From: Opacimonas sp002292215
GTDB lineage: Bacteria > Pseudomonadota > Gammaproteobacteria > Enterobacterales > Alteromonadaceae
DNA length: 64,000 nucleotides
NCBI GenBank assembly: GCA_943846745.1
Contig: OX044360.1
Span: 1,426,001-1,490,000, forward strand
Direction: 5' to 3'
Position 1 is the first letter of the stretch. Each line of letters opens with the position of its first letter. The notes under the pieces are model-generated. The model saw only the letters and a program-made list of their open reading frames with translations, was not told the DNA's origin and made no database searches. A program made the position numbers and the translations under genes. Shown here piece after piece: positions 26,093 to 35,190 of the stretch.

Positions 26093-26785
26093 ATGAAATT
26101 TTTAATTTTAGGGGCGATGGATCAAGAAATCAGCCTACTAACCCAATCTTTATCTCAATCTAGCACCTCGAAAATTCAGCATTTAGAATGTCACAGTGGT
26201 CAATTTTCGGGACATGAAATCATGGTCGCACGTTGTGGTATCGGCAAAGTGGCATCCGCCCTTGCTGTAGGCGTCTTGACCCAAGCGTTTTCACCTGATG
26301 TGGTCATTAATACAGGCTCAGCTGGGGGCTATGATAAGCAGCTGCAAGTTGGTGATATAGTGATTGCCGATGAATTAGTCCAGTTTGATGTTGATTTAAC
26401 CAACTTTGGCTATGCGCACGGCCAACCCGCAGGGATGCCTGCAAGGTTTACATGTGATGCTGAACTTATTGCTATTGCGTTAACTCAAGTAGCTGAATTT
26501 ACTGATATCAATGCGATTAAAGGATTGATTGGCACCAGTGATAAATTTATTTGTGAAGCGGCCGACACTCAGCATATTGCCAGTTTATTTCCTACCGTTG
26601 CAGCCGTAGAAATGGAAGGTGCTGCGATTGCACAAGCTTGTCATATGGCGAATATCCGTTGTGTCGTTATCCGTTGTATTTCTGACTTAGCGAATGAAGA
26701 GTCTACGCATACCTTTGAAGAGTATTTAGAAAAAGCAGCGGTTAACTCTGCAAATCTGGTTATGGCATTGATCCGGGCGGCATAA
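26093..26785 (+). CDS. mtnN: 5'-methylthioadenosine/S-adenosylhomocysteine nucleosidase
   Basis: This 230-residue enzyme cleaves the glycosidic bond of methylthioadenosine, S-adenosylhomocysteine and 5'-deoxyadenosine. Visible landmarks are the start MKFLILGAMDQEI, VINTGSAGGYD, the central SDKFI and the purine/ribose site VAAVEMEGAAIAQ, followed by RCISDLANEE with the catalytic Asp. The ATG at 26093 gives the family length (E. coli 232). The cbiB frame begins directly after its stop, so mtnN leads a three-gene unit with cbiB and btuF, an arrangement also seen in Vibrio and Shewanella-type genomes. 5'-Deoxyadenosine removal may be the common theme with cobalamin use. Confidence 0.95.
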   Translation: MKFLILGAMDQEISLLTQSLSQSSTSKIQHLECHSGQFSGHEIMVARCGIGKVASALAVGVLTQAFSPDVVINTGSAGGYDKQLQVGDIVIADELVQFDVDLTNFGYAHGQPAGMPARFTCDAELIAIALTQVAEFTDINAIKGLIGTSDKFICEAADTQHIASLFPTVAAVEMEGAAIAQACHMANIRCVVIRCISDLANEESTHTFEEYLEKAAVNSANLVMALIRAA

Positions 26786-27745
26786 TTGTTGTCTGATTTG
26801 GCATTTCCTCACTGGCTAACCCATCCTGCTTTTTTAGTATTTGGGTTAATTAGTGCTGCAGTGCTGCTCGAATATAATGTTACTTGGCGCAAAGCCGTCC
26901 ACCCAATAGCCCTTCTCAATTTACTAAATCATCGCTTAGGTATGCTCATTATTGCTCAGCCTAGTCGCGCCAATAGTGTATTAGCCCTGGGTAGCGCACT
27001 ATTGTTGTTCGTGCCTCTTATGGCTATTTTATGGTTTATTATTCAAATAGCAGAATTTCAGAATATTTTAATTGGCGTCCTGTTATGGGTAAGTATTGGG
27101 CAATGGCAACTGCGCCACGCGGCAAAACGTATTTACCACTATATCGCTCAAGATAAAAAACAATTGGCACGTGATACCCTTAATGGTTTTGTATTACGTG
27201 ATACGGCGCAACTCTCACCTTTAGGTATTGCTAAAGCAACCACCGAAATGCTAATTTTGCGCCATGTTTACCAACAAATAGTGGTAATATTCTGGTTTGC
27301 TTTTACCAATATTTGGGTCGCGTTAAGTTATCGTTTGCTTTACGAACTGGCAGCTTCTTGGAACCCTAAATATGGACAGTGGCGTGGTATAGGTCAATTG
27401 ACGAATACTCTTATACGACTTCTTCAATGGCCAGCGGTAGTGTTGTATAGCGTCATGATTATTGTATTTAATCCTAATCAAACTATGCTACAACAGCTAA
27501 TCACTTCTAAAAATATGACACCCGCCACATGGCTATTGACTATCTATGGTTGGATCATCGATGCGCAGTTATCCGGTGCATATAATTATGCAGGTCAGCG
27601 TATTCGCAAACCTAAACTCGGCAGTTTCAATACGCTAAAACTCGATCATATTAAACGGGTATTATATCTTCAACCCATCTGGTTATGTGCCTATATTTTA
27701 TTATGTTCACTTATCGCATGGCTATTATCGGAGATCCATTTGTAA
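26786..27745 (+). CDS. cbiB: adenosylcobinamide-phosphate synthase CbiB/CobD
   Basis: The 319-residue membrane protein belongs to the CbiB/CobD family that attaches the aminopropanol arm to cobyric acid in cobalamin assembly. It has several hydrophobic helices and family blocks such as RHAAKRIYHYI and KDKKQLARDTL-like text near residue 130, RDTAQLSP, and an ending SEIHL. The start is a TTG immediately after the mtnN stop codon; no ATG fits better near the N terminus. It overlaps btuF by one base (TAATG). Corrin-ring genes are not in the window, so salvage of imported corrinoids is a plausible role. The protein is divergent in places from well-known CbiB. Confidence 0.8.
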   Translation: MLSDLAFPHWLTHPAFLVFGLISAAVLLEYNVTWRKAVHPIALLNLLNHRLGMLIIAQPSRANSVLALGSALLLFVPLMAILWFIIQIAEFQNILIGVLLWVSIGQWQLRHAAKRIYHYIAQDKKQLARDTLNGFVLRDTAQLSPLGIAKATTEMLILRHVYQQIVVIFWFAFTNIWVALSYRLLYELAASWNPKYGQWRGIGQLTNTLIRLLQWPAVVLYSVMIIVFNPNQTMLQQLITSKNMTPATWLLTIYGWIIDAQLSGAYNYAGQRIRKPKLGSFNTLKLDHIKRVLYLQPIWLCAYILLCSLIAWLLSEIHL

Positions 27746-28581
27746 TGCGTAATTTTTTTATGATGTGCTGTATTCTTAGTATTAGCGTTAGTTATGCAAG
27801 CGCAGCAAAAACCATGCGGATCATCACCCTAGCACCGCATTTAACCGAATTAGTCTTTTTATTGGAACAAGAATCGAAGCTTGTTGCTGTCAGTGATTAT
27901 TCTGATTATCCAGCACAAGCTACCTCATACCCATCAGTGGCGAGTTATACCGGATTGGATTTTGCCGCGATTTTGGCGCTACAGCCAACTCATATCATCG
28001 CATGGCAAGGCGGCAATAAACCGCAAGATATTGCCAAATTAGAGGCGTTGGGTTTACATGTATTAAGTTTACAAACGCTCACCTTGGATGATATTGCTAA
28101 AAATATAATAGACCTAGGGGAGTTTTTGGACGCGTCAACAGAGTCATCTACGGTGCTTACGAATTCGCTAGCTATCGCGTCTAAATATAGCCAAAATTTG
28201 TTTCAATTAAAGAAAAAATATGCCGACCGTGAAGAGCAATCCGTGTTTTATTATTCTTGGGCGACCCCGTTAATGTCCATAGGTAAAGGGGCTTGGGCTA
28301 ATCATGCATTGTCATTATGCCAATTAAAGCAAATTTTTGCACATAGCGAGATTGCGTATCCACAAGTATCATTATCCTATGTATTGCGGCAACAACCCGA
28401 TTATATAATCAATGTCGCAAAAGAACAGTTATCGAGTATTGAGGATTTTTGGGCACCACACAGGGCTGTTATCAATGCGCCGATTGTACAACTGAATCCA
28501 GATCTGTTGCATCGTTTTACGCCTCGAATTTTGGCTGAGATAGTGCGGATGTGTGAAGCGACGAAGACAATGACATTTTAG
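27745..28581 (+). CDS. btuF: vitamin B12-binding periplasmic protein BtuF-like
   Basis: The protein (278 residues) has a signal peptide (residues 1-20, ending ASAA) and the two-lobed helical-backbone fold of cobalamin/iron-siderophore binding proteins. Diagnostic text is IITLAPHLTELVFLL, VAVSDYSDYP, PTHIIAWQGGN and a conserved tyrosine/tryptophan-rich ligand cleft (YYSWATPLMSIGKG). It would deliver corrinoids to a BtuCD transporter, which is not in the window. The ATG at 27745 overlaps the cbiB stop and is preceded by GGAG. Context with cbiB supports B12 rather than heme or siderophore as ligand. Confidence 0.88.
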   Translation: MRNFFMMCCILSISVSYASAAKTMRIITLAPHLTELVFLLEQESKLVAVSDYSDYPAQATSYPSVASYTGLDFAAILALQPTHIIAWQGGNKPQDIAKLEALGLHVLSLQTLTLDDIAKNIIDLGEFLDASTESSTVLTNSLAIASKYSQNLFQLKKKYADREEQSVFYYSWATPLMSIGKGAWANHALSLCQLKQIFAHSEIAYPQVSLSYVLRQQPDYIINVAKEQLSSIEDFWAPHRAVINAPIVQLNPDLLHRFTPRILAEIVRMCEATKTMTF

Positions 28582-28640
28582 CCGAAAAGTGGTACTTTTG
28601 ATTCTGCTCATTTAAGCCAACATAAAGACATCATTCAGTT

Positions 28641-29063
28641 ATGGAACTCAGTATTACCACACCCGCCATGTTATTTCCCGCAATCAGTTTATTATTATTA
28701 GCGTTTACTAACCGATTCTTGGCACTTTCAAGCCTGACTAGACAGTTTTCTCAGGATCATGAACACGAAGCGATCATGCTGCAAATTCAAAATTTTCGGA
28801 AACGCATAAAACTCATTCGTTGGATGCAAGAAACGGGTGTGTTGAGCTTTTTCTTTTGTGTATTGACCATGTTGTTTATTTACATGGATTATATGTTTAT
28901 TGCCAATTGGGTATTTGGCGTAAGTTTAGTGTTGTTATTAATATCTTTGGTCTTGTCGGTACGAGAGATCCACATATCAATGGAAGCGCTCAATGTGCAC
29001 TTAAACCAAGTACTCAACGAGCGCAAACAAATCAGCAAAGACATGGACAAAACCGCTGATTAA
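28641..29063 (+). CDS. DUF2721 family membrane protein
   Basis: This small protein of 140 residues has three hydrophobic segments (about 6-26, 66-86, 92-112) and the arrangement of the DUF2721 family: a start ITTPAMLFPAISLLLLAFTNR, a cytoplasmic helix with LIRWMQ, and a C-terminal amphipathic helix. The function of the family is not known. It lies 59 bp after btuF on the same strand and may be read through from that operon. It ends convergently with glpK, separated by only 22 bases. Confidence 0.75.
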   Translation: MELSITTPAMLFPAISLLLLAFTNRFLALSSLTRQFSQDHEHEAIMLQIQNFRKRIKLIRWMQETGVLSFFFCVLTMLFIYMDYMFIANWVFGVSLVLLLISLVLSVREIHISMEALNVHLNQVLNERKQISKDMDKTAD

Positions 29064-29085
29064 CTACTTAGCCGCGACAAAGACA

Positions 29086-30573
29086 CTACAAGGCTTGATG
29101 AAACATCAAGGTGCTTTGCACCGCTGCTTGCCAGCGCGCTAAACACGCGGTACGGACTTGAGGATCAATATTTGGTGTGAACACGCGTTCAATCGCTTTT
29201 AACTGTGAGATTTCTTCTACATCAGCATACAATTCAAGCTGTAACCCTGCTAAAAACGCTGCGCCTAATGCGGTTGACTCCATATTAACCGGACGTTGAA
29301 TATCTACTTGTAATATATCTGCTAAAAATTGGCACAACCAATCATTTGCAACCATCCCGCCATCCACTAATACTGACGTACTTTGCACCCCATCTACGGC
29401 CATCGCATTTAACAAATCATTAGTCTGATAACACACGGCTTCTAACGCCGCACGAGCAAAGTGCGCATTGGACGTATCACGCGTCATACCATACAACGCA
29501 GCTCGTGCATTCGGCTGCCAATGCGGCGCGCCAAGACCAGCGAACGCAGGCACTAAGACTACGCCATGATCATAATCGAGCGACTCAGCAAGGACTTGTG
29601 AGGCTTTGGCATCGTCGATCACTTGTATTCCATCACGCAACCATTGCACGTTGGCGCCAGCGGTAAATATCGAACCTTCAAGCGCATAGTGAGTCTGGCC
29701 ATTAAGCGAGTATCCCACGGTCGTCAATAACTTAGAGGTTGATGCAAGTGGCTCAGTCCCTGTGTTTAATAATGCAAAACAGCCAGTACCATAGGTACTT
29801 TTTAATGCGCCTTTGTGAAAACCACATTGCCCGACTAAGGCTGCTTGTTGATCGCCGGCAACACCAGCTATAGGCAGTGAAATTGGCAACACACCCACTG
29901 CAGTCACACCAAAGTCAGCGGCACAATCCAGCACCTTAGGTAATACACTTTGAGGCACATCAAACCATTCACACAACTCATCATCCCAGTCCATAGTATG
30001 AATGTTAAATAAATTAGTGCGAGAAGCATTAGTAGTGTCTGTGACGTGGGACTGACCTTGAGTCAAACGCCAAATTAAAAATGTATCTATTGTACCAAAC
30101 GCCAATTCGCCACGCTCAGCCTGGGCACGTGCATCTGGCACATTATTTAAGATCCACGCAATCTTGGTGGCTGAAAAATACGGATCGAGGAGTAACCCGG
30201 TTTTCCCAGTAACTTGTACGCCTTTCTCTGTCAACTCGCTACACATTGCTGCTGTGCGCCGGTCTTGCCACACAATCGCATTGTAAACTGGCTTACCGGT
30301 TGTGCGATTCCACACTAAGGTCGTTTCGCGTTGATTGGTGATCCCAATCCCCATGACATCAATACCCATTGTTATCGCTTGTTCTAAGACGGACTTACAT
30401 ACGGCTAAGGTACTTTGCCAAATTTCTTCAGGATCATGCTCCACCCAGCCATTTTCTGGAAAATACTGGGTAAATTCTTGTTGAGCACTACATAGTGCCT
30501 TACCTTGCTTATCAAATACAATCGCGCGGGTCGATGTCGTACCTTGATCAATCGATAGAATACCTTGAGTCAT
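29086..30573 (-). CDS. glpK: glycerol kinase
   Basis: The 495-residue enzyme phosphorylates glycerol to sn-glycerol 3-phosphate. FGGY-family marks are the start SIDQGTTSTRAIVFD, ITNQRETTLVWNR, the substrate block NAIVWQDRRTA, AGVAGDQQAALVGQ, STYGTGCF and the second signature VDGGMVANDWL. It is transcribed divergently from glpD across 194 bases, where a shared GlpR-type control would be expected, but I found no clear operator. The usual glycerol facilitator gene glpF is not adjacent. AGGTTCAGC precedes the start. Confidence 0.97.
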   Translation of the reverse strand: MTQGILSIDQGTTSTRAIVFDKQGKALCSAQQEFTQYFPENGWVEHDPEEIWQSTLAVCKSVLEQAITMGIDVMGIGITNQRETTLVWNRTTGKPVYNAIVWQDRRTAAMCSELTEKGVQVTGKTGLLLDPYFSATKIAWILNNVPDARAQAERGELAFGTIDTFLIWRLTQGQSHVTDTTNASRTNLFNIHTMDWDDELCEWFDVPQSVLPKVLDCAADFGVTAVGVLPISLPIAGVAGDQQAALVGQCGFHKGALKSTYGTGCFALLNTGTEPLASTSKLLTTVGYSLNGQTHYALEGSIFTAGANVQWLRDGIQVIDDAKASQVLAESLDYDHGVVLVPAFAGLGAPHWQPNARAALYGMTRDTSNAHFARAALEAVCYQTNDLLNAMAVDGVQSTSVLVDGGMVANDWLCQFLADILQVDIQRPVNMESTALGAAFLAGLQLELYADVEEISQLKAIERVFTPNIDPQVRTACLARWQAAVQSTLMFHQAL

Positions 30574-30767
30574 GCTGAACCTTCACTTGAAACTTTACTT
30601 GGATATTAAAAGAAAACCGCGCCGTATTTATAACCAATAATTTACACTAGAATCAGTTTTATTGTACAAAAAGGCGAAAAATAGTTTAAAAATTAGTAAT
30701 TCTAGTTTAAATTATATGATAAATATGAAAAATAGAAAGTCTTTGTTTACAAGGTGATGACAACTCA

Positions 30768-32390
30768 ATGAATTTACGCGATACCAATCTGACCCAATTA
30801 TCTGCTCAAACATACGATGTACTAGTCGTTGGAGCCGGTATCAATGGCGCTGTTAGTGCTGCTGCATTATCAAAAAAAGGCCTCTCAGTGGCCGTCATTG
30901 ATAAAGGCGATTTTGCAGGAGAAACGAGCTCACATTCCTCCAATTTAGCTTGGGGTGGGATCAAATACCTTGAATCGCATGAATATCTGCTCGTTAATAA
31001 ATTGTGTAAAAGCCGCAATCACTTGATGCAATCTTACCCTTCTACAGTGCAAGAGATTCGGTTTTTGACGACACTACAAAAAGGCTTTCGTTTTCCTGCA
31101 TTATTTGTCTATTTAGGTACGTTGTTGTACTGGATCATGGGACGATTTTTTACCCGTTTCCCTGAGTTTTTATCCTCTGCGGCTATTGAAGCCCGTGAGC
31201 CCGTGATTGATACAAGTAATGCTCAAGGTGGCTTTGAATATTCAGATGCGTTTTTGCATGATAATGATGCGCGTTTTGTATTTAATTTTATTCGTGGGGC
31301 AATGGATAATGGTGCGGTAGTAACGAATTACGTTTCTGCCCAAGATGCTCAATTTATCGATAATATCTGGCATGTCGCAGCCAAAGATGAAATCAGCGGT
31401 GAACCCATCGCGATTAAAGCCAAAAGTGTCATCAATGCCTGTGGCCCGTTTGCCGATGCATTCAATGCTGAACTAGAGAACAAGACTGAACATCATCATG
31501 TTTTCTCTAAGGGCGTTCATTTAATTGTGAATAAGCTGACCAAAGTTGACAAGGTATTAGCGTTTTTTGCATCCGATGGACGTTTGTTCTTTGTTATTCC
31601 AATGGGACAAAAAACCTGTATTGGCACCACTGATGATAAAGTCGACTCCCCTAATCCGGTTGTCACCGATGCCGATCGTCATTTTATTTTAGATAACGTC
31701 AATGCATTATTAAACTTAGACCAACCTCTCACGATGGCGGATGTCATCTCCGAGCGCTGTGGCGTTCGTCCTTTGGCAGTTAAAGGCAATAGCGGTAGCT
31801 CTGATTGGGTGCAACTGTCACGTAAACATGCAGTGGATGTCAATACACCAAAAAGACTGGTGAGTATATTTGGTGGCAAATTGACCGACTGTATTAATGT
31901 TGGTAACGAGATTGCAGATACGATAGCCGCATTTGATATGCCATTACCTAAGCCGCATGCCAAATGGTACGGTGAATCTAGTGATGCCCACAAGCAAACC
32001 TTTTTAGACCGAGCAGCGTTGATCAACCTTGATGCACTGACTCCTGTATATTCGTCAGAGCTATTGTCTACGAGGTTATGGCGTCGCTATGATATTAATG
32101 CGTTACAGATTATTGATGAGATCCAACGCGATCCACAACAAGCCGAACAGCTGATGCATAATGCAGAGTATATTCGTGCTGAATTACATTATGCCGCACG
32201 CAGAGAAATGATAACTAAATTGGATGATTTTTTACGACGTCGTTCTAAAATTTCGATGGTGTTACGCAGTAGCGAGATCCTTTCTAGCCCTGGTTTACTT
32301 GAAGCATGTGAGATTTTGTTTGGCGAACAAGCCGAAGCTAAATTAGCAGAATACCAAGCAATGATAGCTCAAAGAGAATCATCTAAATAA
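30768..32390 (+). CDS. glpD: glycerol-3-phosphate dehydrogenase, aerobic (FAD)
   Basis: This protein of 540 residues oxidises sn-glycerol 3-phosphate to dihydroxyacetone phosphate at the inner membrane and feeds electrons to quinone. The FAD-binding site is VLVVGAGINGAVSAAAL (about 18-34), followed by GDFAGETSSHSSNLAWGGIKYLE and, later, IGTTDDKVDSPN and SIFGGKLTDCINVG. The C-terminal helical domain is complete. The gene is divergent from glpK and the pair completes glycerol entry into glycolysis. AAGGTGATG lies upstream of the ATG. A hydrophobic segment around residues 105-125 could contribute to membrane attachment. Confidence 0.95.
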   Translation: MNLRDTNLTQLSAQTYDVLVVGAGINGAVSAAALSKKGLSVAVIDKGDFAGETSSHSSNLAWGGIKYLESHEYLLVNKLCKSRNHLMQSYPSTVQEIRFLTTLQKGFRFPALFVYLGTLLYWIMGRFFTRFPEFLSSAAIEAREPVIDTSNAQGGFEYSDAFLHDNDARFVFNFIRGAMDNGAVVTNYVSAQDAQFIDNIWHVAAKDEISGEPIAIKAKSVINACGPFADAFNAELENKTEHHHVFSKGVHLIVNKLTKVDKVLAFFASDGRLFFVIPMGQKTCIGTTDDKVDSPNPVVTDADRHFILDNVNALLNLDQPLTMADVISERCGVRPLAVKGNSGSSDWVQLSRKHAVDVNTPKRLVSIFGGKLTDCINVGNEIADTIAAFDMPLPKPHAKWYGESSDAHKQTFLDRAALINLDALTPVYSSELLSTRLWRRYDINALQIIDEIQRDPQQAEQLMHNAEYIRAELHYAARREMITKLDDFLRRRSKISMVLRSSEILSSPGLLEACEILFGEQAEAKLAEYQAMIAQRESSK

Positions 32391-32428
32391 TCCACTGAGC
32401 TATCGTGTTCAATCCTCTAACGTTATAA

Positions 32429-32470
32429 ATTGCACCCTGCTTCAGTTTAAGATCAAGAGCAGGGTACAAT
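32429..32470. terminator. bidirectional terminator between glpD and tyrS
   Basis: ATTGCACCCTGCT and AGCAGGGTACAAT pair almost perfectly around a 16-base loop between two converging genes. T-runs are weak on both sides, so efficiency is uncertain. Confidence 0.65.
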
Positions 32471-32476
32471 TGATAT

Positions 32477-33676
32477 TTATGCTAGCGTGATACGAGCAAA
32501 TTTACGTTTGCCGACTTGATAGACCGCTTCGCCAGCAACAGAAAGTTGTAACTTAGGATCATCAACTTTTTCACCATCAATCTTGACCGCACCTTGCTTA
32601 ATCATGCGCATGGCTTCAGACGTAGAGGCTACCAGGCTCGCTTCTTTTAATAGTGAAGCGATTCCCATTCCATCTGCCGTTAAGGTAACGGTCAGTTCAG
32701 GCATGTCATCTGGGATGGCATTTTTTTGAAAACGTTGAATGAAATCTTGATGTGCAGCTTCTGCTGCTGCATCATCATGAAAACGTGCAATAATTTCTTT
32801 GGCTAACTCAATTTTGGTATCACGCGGATTGGCACCCTCAGCAACGGTGATTTTTAACTGGGCAATCTCTTCAATCGGACGAAAACTTAATAAATCAAAA
32901 TAACGCCACATCAACTCATCAGAGATAGACATGATTTTACCAAACATATCATTTGGCGCATCCGTAATGCCAATATAATTATTGAGTGATTTAGACATTT
33001 TTTGAACGCCATCTAACCCCTCTAACAATGGCATCATTAAGACCGTTTGTTGACGTTGTCCTTGAGATTTTTGTAATTCACGTCCCATCAACAAATTAAA
33101 ACGCTGATCGGTACCACCAAGCTCAACATCCGATTCTAATGCAACACTGTCCCACCCTTGCACTAATGGGTACAAAAACTCATGAATGGCAATCGGCTGG
33201 TTATTACTGTAGCGTTTTTTAAAATCATCACGTTCAAGCATACGAGCAACCGTCTGGCTCGCTGCTAACTTAATCATGCCAGCCGCGCCTAACTTGTCCA
33301 TCCACTCAGAATTAAAACGGACTGTCGTTTTAGCCGGATCTAGGATTTTGAATACTTGTTCTTTATAGGTTTCAGCATTCGCCAAGACATCTTCTCTAGA
33401 AAGTGGCTTGCGCGTCACATTTTTGCCCGTTGGGTCGCCAATCAATCCGGTGAAATCACCAATCAAGAAAATAACTTCATGACCTAATTGTTGAAACGCG
33501 CGTAATTTATTGATTAATACTGTGTGACCAAGATGTAAGTCTGGTGCAGTCGGATCAAAACCAGCCTTAATTTTCAGAGGCTTACCTTCTTTTAACCGCT
33601 CAATTAACTCATCTTCGATAAGAATTTCATCTGCGCCGCGTTTTATTTCATTAAAGGCGTTTTGCCAATCAGACAT
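32477..33676 (-). CDS. tyrS: tyrosyl-tRNA synthetase
   Basis: The protein (399 residues) charges tRNA-Tyr. Class I motifs are HLGH in APDLHLGHTV and KMSKS in GVQKMSKSLNN; the tyrosine site has GGTDQRFNLLMGREL. A C-terminal S4-like RNA-binding domain (about 335-395) is present, with AMRMIKQGAVKIDGEKV. The length and GGTDQRFN block fit the TyrZ-type branch rather than E. coli TyrS (424 residues). It is divergent from the M23 peptidase gene across about 200 bases, the order commonly found in Alteromonadales-type genomes. Confidence 0.97.
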   Translation of the reverse strand: MSDWQNAFNEIKRGADEILIEDELIERLKEGKPLKIKAGFDPTAPDLHLGHTVLINKLRAFQQLGHEVIFLIGDFTGLIGDPTGKNVTRKPLSREDVLANAETYKEQVFKILDPAKTTVRFNSEWMDKLGAAGMIKLAASQTVARMLERDDFKKRYSNNQPIAIHEFLYPLVQGWDSVALESDVELGGTDQRFNLLMGRELQKSQGQRQQTVLMMPLLEGLDGVQKMSKSLNNYIGITDAPNDMFGKIMSISDELMWRYFDLLSFRPIEEIAQLKITVAEGANPRDTKIELAKEIIARFHDDAAAEAAHQDFIQRFQKNAIPDDMPELTVTLTADGMGIASLLKEASLVASTSEAMRMIKQGAVKIDGEKVDDPKLQLSVAGEAVYQVGKRKFARITLA

Positions 33677-33874
33677 CTTGTTTCCACTTAGTATAGAATT
33701 TATAGGAACATTTTACTTGTCTAGCAGTCAGATGAAAAGACTTAACGTATGCTATTTTTTGTAAAAGTATTTTTATGTATACCTTTAAAAATCAGCAGGT
33801 TTACATAACTTACACTAGAATTTAAACAGTAATAGCGATATTCTTACATTACTTATTATAATGAGGAGTTTGCT

Positions 33875-35182
33875 TTGGTTTCTCAGACAATCAAAACATT
33901 ACCTAAACCACACAAAATATCGTTAGTGGCGCTCATTATTATTGTATTTATTTTGACCATTAGCATGTTGTTTAGTGCTGATGCTTCTCGTCACGCAACC
34001 TCTCAAGTATTACAGCCTGGTATCAAGTATCCCGTAGATCTAGTCATTGATGAGACGACTGTCCGCTCTTCTAACGTAGAATCAGCGCCAAGCACATCCG
34101 AAACCATCTCTTATCAAGTTAAGTCTGGCGACAACCTAGCCAAAATATTCAAGCATGTCGGTTTGAGTGCCTCTGATACTTATCATGTTTCACGGGCAGG
34201 CAAGGACGCCAAAAAATTACTTACAATGATGCCCGGTGAATTTTTAAACTTTACGTTTGACGAACGTGGCAAAATTAACACACTAATCTATGAATATTCA
34301 GAAACTGAAACCTTGATCATCACCCGTAAATCTGATGATGATTATACGTCGATGATTGCAACTGCCGATGTATACAGCAAGCCTACATTTGCCCAAGGTG
34401 AAATCGAATCATCGTTTTGGAATGCCGGAATAAAAGCAGGCATGACCGATAATAAAATTATGGAGCTTGCTGATATTTTCGGTTGGGATATTGATTTTGC
34501 TATGGAAATACGCGCAGGAGATACCTTTAATGTCATGTACGAAGAACGCTATGTCAACGGTGACTTCATCGGGTTTGGGGATATTTTAGCCGCGGAGTTT
34601 GTCAACCAAGGTGAGGTATTTCAAGCGATACGCCATACCGACGGCAGCTATTATGCACCAAATGGGCGTAGTATGAAGAAGAGCTTTTTGCGTGCGCCAG
34701 TTAATTTCCGTTATATCAGTTCAAACTTTACCAAAAAACGCTACCACCCAGTACAAAAACGCTGGAAAGCCCATCGCGGTACGGATTATGCTGCACCGAC
34801 AGGTACCCCCGTTGTTGCAGCAGGTAAAGGTCGCGTGATTAAGTCCACTTACGATAAATTTAATGGCCATCATGTGTTTATTCAGCATGGCGATCGTTAC
34901 GTGACCAAATATTTGCATTTTTCTAAACGTAAAGTAAAGAACGGTGAAATCGTTAAACAAGGTCAGGTCATTGGCTTGTTAGGCTCTACCGGTATGTCAT
35001 CAGGCCCTCATTTACATTACGAATTTTTAGTCGATGGGGTGCATCGTAATCCACGAACGGTGACATTACCCAAAGCCGAACCTATCGATAAAAATGAAAA
35101 AAATGCATTTATGCAATTAACCGAACAACGGTTAGTATTACTCAATAACAATAAACGCATCATGCTTGCGAGTATTAACTAA
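33875..35182 (+). CDS. M23 family peptidoglycan DD-endopeptidase, MepM-like
   Basis: The 435-residue protein has an N-terminal membrane anchor (about residues 15-36), an OapA/LysM-like region starting at ISYQVKSGDNLAKIF, a linker domain and a C-terminal LytM/M23 domain. Zinc ligands are in HRGTDYAAP and HLHYEF, with HGDRYVTKYLHF between them. Such enzymes cut cross-bridges to allow wall growth. The start is TTG, supported by GAGGAG six bases upstream and the absence of a nearby ATG. It lies nine bases before anmK; the pair links wall opening with recycling of released muropeptides. Confidence 0.93.
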   Translation: MVSQTIKTLPKPHKISLVALIIIVFILTISMLFSADASRHATSQVLQPGIKYPVDLVIDETTVRSSNVESAPSTSETISYQVKSGDNLAKIFKHVGLSASDTYHVSRAGKDAKKLLTMMPGEFLNFTFDERGKINTLIYEYSETETLIITRKSDDDYTSMIATADVYSKPTFAQGEIESSFWNAGIKAGMTDNKIMELADIFGWDIDFAMEIRAGDTFNVMYEERYVNGDFIGFGDILAAEFVNQGEVFQAIRHTDGSYYAPNGRSMKKSFLRAPVNFRYISSNFTKKRYHPVQKRWKAHRGTDYAAPTGTPVVAAGKGRVIKSTYDKFNGHHVFIQHGDRYVTKYLHFSKRKVKNGEIVKQGQVIGLLGSTGMSSGPHLHYEFLVDGVHRNPRTVTLPKAEPIDKNEKNAFMQLTEQRLVLLNNNKRIMLASIN

Positions 35183-35190
35183 GGATCGTT

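Noticed and set aside
28820..29059. 79-codon frame inside the DUF2721 gene
   Set aside because: It is an alternative frame of a gene with clear membrane-protein character.
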